A stretch of 64,000 bases of DNA, from assembly GCF_025567095.1 (NCBI RefSeq), contig NZ_JAOQJH010000003.1. One strand, written 5' to 3'. Source of the stretch: Anthropogastromicrobium aceti (GTDB lineage Bacteria; Bacillota; Clostridia; Lachnospirales; Lachnospiraceae). This document shows, piece after piece, positions 62,019 through 64,000 of this stretch. The position numbers and the translations under genes are program-made. The notes under the pieces are model-generated. The model had not been told where the DNA came from and searched no databases. It saw only the letters and a list, made by a program, of their open reading frames with translations. Each line of letters opens with the position of its first letter. Positions within the stretch are counted from its first letter, which is position 1.

Positions 62019-62784
62019 GGGCAAATGCCTCCCAAAGCTTTTGAAAATATGGATTGAATAATGGATGGTTCCTGCGGGCGAGTGGTGAGAGTGCAGTAAA
62101 ATCAGGATCAAATACGAGCTCCATTTTAATTGTTGAAGGCCGCTTCCCTAAAACAAGCACTCTGTTTCCTGTACTGACAGCCTCTGCCAGATCGTGTGTG
62201 ACTAAAATGGCAGTTTTCTTGTTCGTGCGGATAATCTCACAAATGTCATTGCAGACAGTGAGCCTTGTCTGGTAATCAAGTGCTGAAAATGGCTCATCCA
62301 GAAGTAAAAGCGTGGGCTCCATGATCAGTGTGCGAATAAGAGCAGCTCTCTGGCGCATGCCGCCGGATAATTCAGAAGGCTTTGCACCCAAAAAGCCGCC
62401 AAGATCATAGCGAGTAAGCATTTCAGAAGCAGTTTTTCGTGCTTTTCTTTTATCTTTATGGGAGGAATGCTGTATTTCAGGACCAAGAAGTGTGTTGCGA
62501 AGAATGCTTCTCCACTCAAAAAGCTGATCTCTCTGCAGCATATATCCAATTTCCTTTCTCGGTTTTATGACAGGCTCGCCTAAAAAGAAAACCTGTCCGG
62601 CAGATGACGGCATCAGACCGGCGATAATATCAAGAAGCGTTGATTTTCCGCAGCCGGACGGTCCGACAATCGATATGAAATCGCCTTCAAAAGCCTGAAA
62701 CGAGATATTGTCGATTACAGGTAAGCAAGATGATGCAGAAAGATAATCAAAGGAAAGATTGCTAACATCAAGCATTGGTTCCAT
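62008..62784 (-). CDS. ABC transporter ATP-binding protein (SsuB/TauB type)
   Basis: 258 residues. Walker A GPSGCGKST, signature LSGGMRQRAAL, Walker B LLLLDEPFSALD and switch histidine LVTHDLAEAV are intact, with the Q-loop in GYMLQRDQLFEWRS as in SsuB/TauB. It pairs with the overlapping permease gene. The leader (62785-62880) shows no TPP or other riboswitch. A GGAGGC ribosome site precedes the start. Confidence 0.9.
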   Translation of the reverse strand: MEPMLDVSNLSFDYLSASSCLPVIDNISFQAFEGDFISIVGPSGCGKSTLLDIIAGLMPSSAGQVFFLGEPVIKPRKEIGYMLQRDQLFEWRSILRNTLLGPEIQHSSHKDKRKARKTASEMLTRYDLGGFLGAKPSELSGGMRQRAALIRTLIMEPTLLLLDEPFSALDYQTRLTVCNDICEIIRTNKKTAILVTHDLAEAVSTGNRVLVLGKRPSTIKMELVFDPDFTALSPLARRNHPLFNPYFQKLWEAFAHEK

Positions 62785-62907
62785 AGTTGCCTCCTTTTAA
62801 TGAAGCTTAAGGGCATATATCTTCACGGAAAAAGTGCATTTTGTATAAGAAAACCCGTGAACACGACCCCCAATATAGGATATGATACCATTTTGAAAAA
62901 TGAGTCA

Positions 62908-62936
62908 TTGACGAAAGAAAAAGCAAGTGCTATACT
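62908..62936 (+). promoter_or_regulatory. Promoter of zinc-ribbon protein gene
   Basis: TTGACG, 17-base spacer, TATACT. Confidence 0.75.
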
Positions 62937-62972
62937 TTATGATACTAAATTAAAGTGTTGAAGGAGGATACG

Positions 62973-63521
62973 ATGTCTATTTTTGATCAATTTTCAAAGG
63001 TAACAAAGGATTTTGGAAACAAAGCCCAGGAGATGACGAAAGATATCAAGGGCAAGCTCGAAGAGCAGCAGGCCATTTCTCGTTTGAATGCTCAGGTAAA
63101 TGAAGCAAAAAATCAGATGAAAAATACATACATGGCAATCGGAGAAAGATACTATGAGCTTCACAAGGATGATGTGGAGAATGATATGGCAAATCAGTTT
63201 CAGATCATTGCTGATGCTATGGAAAAGATTGCTAAGTGTGAGCAGCAGATTAGGGATATCAAAAATGAGAATACCTGTCCAAGCTGCGGCGCAACCATTT
63301 CAAAGGATGTGCTGTTTTGTCCTAACTGCGGAACAAAAATAGAAAGACCAAAGCAAAAGTCAGAACCGCAGCCGACCGAGAAGGTTTGTCCTGAGTGTGG
63401 TGCTGCAGTTGATGAGGATGATGTATTTTGTACTAATTGTGGTGCTCGTGTTGACAGTGAGGAGTCATCAGAAAAAGATGATAAGCAAACTGAATCTGAG
63501 CCGACAGATACACAGCAGTAA
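62973..63521 (+). CDS. Double zinc-ribbon protein
   Basis: 182 residues. The first ~100 are a coiled-coil helix pair (EEQQAISRLNAQVNEAKNQM, DAMEKIAKCEQQI). Two zinc ribbons follow: CPSCGATISKDVLFCPNCG and CPECGAAVDEDDVFCTNCG. The tail is acidic (EESSEKDDKQTESEP). Such proteins are common in Clostridia and usually of unknown role; the ribbons probably mediate protein contacts. ATG 62973 is behind AAGGAGG. It has its own promoter. Confidence 0.82.
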   Translation: MSIFDQFSKVTKDFGNKAQEMTKDIKGKLEEQQAISRLNAQVNEAKNQMKNTYMAIGERYYELHKDDVENDMANQFQIIADAMEKIAKCEQQIRDIKNENTCPSCGATISKDVLFCPNCGTKIERPKQKSEPQPTEKVCPECGAAVDEDDVFCTNCGARVDSEESSEKDDKQTESEPTDTQQ

Positions 63522-63593
63522 TATACGATATGTAGGCAAATAGCCCTTACATATAAAGAGTTATGAAAAACAAAAACAGAGAGAGGTGCACAG

Positions 63594-64000
63594 ATGGAGC
63601 AGAAATTAAAGGTAGGCGTACTTGGTGCGACAGGAATGGTAGGACAGCGTTTTGTAACACTTTTGGAGAACCATCCGTGGTTTGAGCTTGTTGCAGTAGC
63701 AGCAAGTCCAAGATCTGCAGGAAAAACCTATGAGGAGGCAGTAGGCGGACGCTGGAAGATGAAGACACCGATGCCTGAGGCAGCAAAGAAGCTTGTTGTG
63801 TTAAATGTTAATCAGGTAGAAGAAGTTGCTGCACAGGTAGACTTTGTATTTAGTGCAGTTGACATGTCAAAGGATGAGATCCGTGCAATTGAGGAAGCTT
63901 ATGCAAAGGCAGAGGTTCCGGTTGTATCTAATAACAGCGCACATCGTTGGACACCAGATGTTCCGATGATGGTTCCAGAGTTAAATCCAGAGCATGCAGA
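63594..64000 (+). CDS. asd: Aspartate-semialdehyde dehydrogenase (3' end outside window)
   Basis: 135 residues visible. It starts MEQKLKVGVLGATGMVGQRF, the NADP-binding glycine motif of ASADH, followed by LLENHPWFELVAVAASPRSAG, which is typical of the archaeal/fungal-like form found in Clostridia. The VVSNNSAHRW stretch precedes the catalytic cysteine, which lies beyond the window. It makes aspartate semialdehyde, the substrate of DapA (31555) and the precursor of homoserine used by MetA (1282). GAGAGGTG lies before the ATG. Confidence 0.94.
   Translation, partial: MEQKLKVGVLGATGMVGQRFVTLLENHPWFELVAVAASPRSAGKTYEEAVGGRWKMKTPMPEAAKKLVVLNVNQVEEVAAQVDFVFSAVDMSKDEIRAIEEAYAKAEVPVVSNNSAHRWTPDVPMMVPELNPEHA

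Noticed and set aside
62785..62972. Possible TPP riboswitch before the SsuB-like gene
   Set aside because: The conserved CTGAGA and related blocks are absent.
1..64000. CRISPR arrays, rRNA, complete insertion sequences
   Set aside because: No regularly spaced repeats, rRNA sequence or DDE transposase was seen in the window.

Overview
The window reads as a chromosomal segment of a low-GC, Gram-positive anaerobe of the class Clostridia, most likely a member of the Lachnospiraceae. The support is strong AGGAGG ribosome sites, sigma-A promoters with 17-base spacers, a CIRCE heat-shock operator, a lysine riboswitch, class II GalT, and several small protein families that I associate with Lachnospiraceae (DUF5721-like, DUF6171-like, a Cys/Gly-rich 'HCB' protein). 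I cannot name the genus. Both ends cut genes: a MATE transporter at the left and aspartate-semialdehyde dehydrogenase (asd) at the right.

Layout. 1-7.3 kb: end of a MATE transporter, metA, then an unknown gene translationally coupled to a SWIM/SNF2 helicase. 7.5-12.2 kb: a DUF6171-like protein and the galacturonate operon uxaB-uxaA-uxaC. 12.3-20.5 kb: a CNNM/CorC membrane protein, a degraded stretch with a serine-recombinase relic, and a two-gene unit of a 1719-residue P-loop ATPase and a HEPN-like protein. 20.5-28 kb: serA-serC, divergent from a Gld-type ABC exporter with a GldG-like and a DUF4340 partner. 28-33.2 kb: leuC-leuD, a double-OB SSB, then dapA-dapB behind a lysine riboswitch. 33.2-40.4 kb: Cys/Gly-rich protein, short serine recombinase, HMA protein plus P1B-ATPase, NYN protein, rhamnulokinase. 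40.6-49.9 kb: galK-galT, TPR lipoprotein, lipid kinase, rpoD, htpG with CIRCE, DUF5721-like protein, tRNA-Thr. 49.9-59.8 kb: an accessory cluster of PadR regulator, three HAAS-type membrane proteins, two copies of a [secreted/lipoprotein + permease + permease] cassette, one ABC ATPase and two small lipoproteins. 59.9-64 kb: M18 aminopeptidase, SsuB/SsuC-like ABC pair, zinc-ribbon protein, asd.

How the genes work together. The metabolic part is biosynthetic (met, ser, leu, lys) and sugar/uronate catabolic (uxa, rhaB, gal). dapA and dapB sit behind lysine control; the truncated asd encodes the step before DapA but lies 30 kb away.

Two loci stand out as candidates for undescribed systems. The first is the ATPase-HEPN pair at 14.3-20.5 kb, which has the look of a conflict or defence module: a STAND-like ATPase, a HEPN RNase motif and a recombinase relic alongside. 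The second is the duplicated-permease cluster at 49.9-59.8 kb. It resembles an antimicrobial-peptide immunity or envelope-stress ABC exporter, and it is bounded by inverted copies of one end of a repeat that recurs five times in the window. At least three families of short palindromic (MITE-like) elements are scattered between genes.
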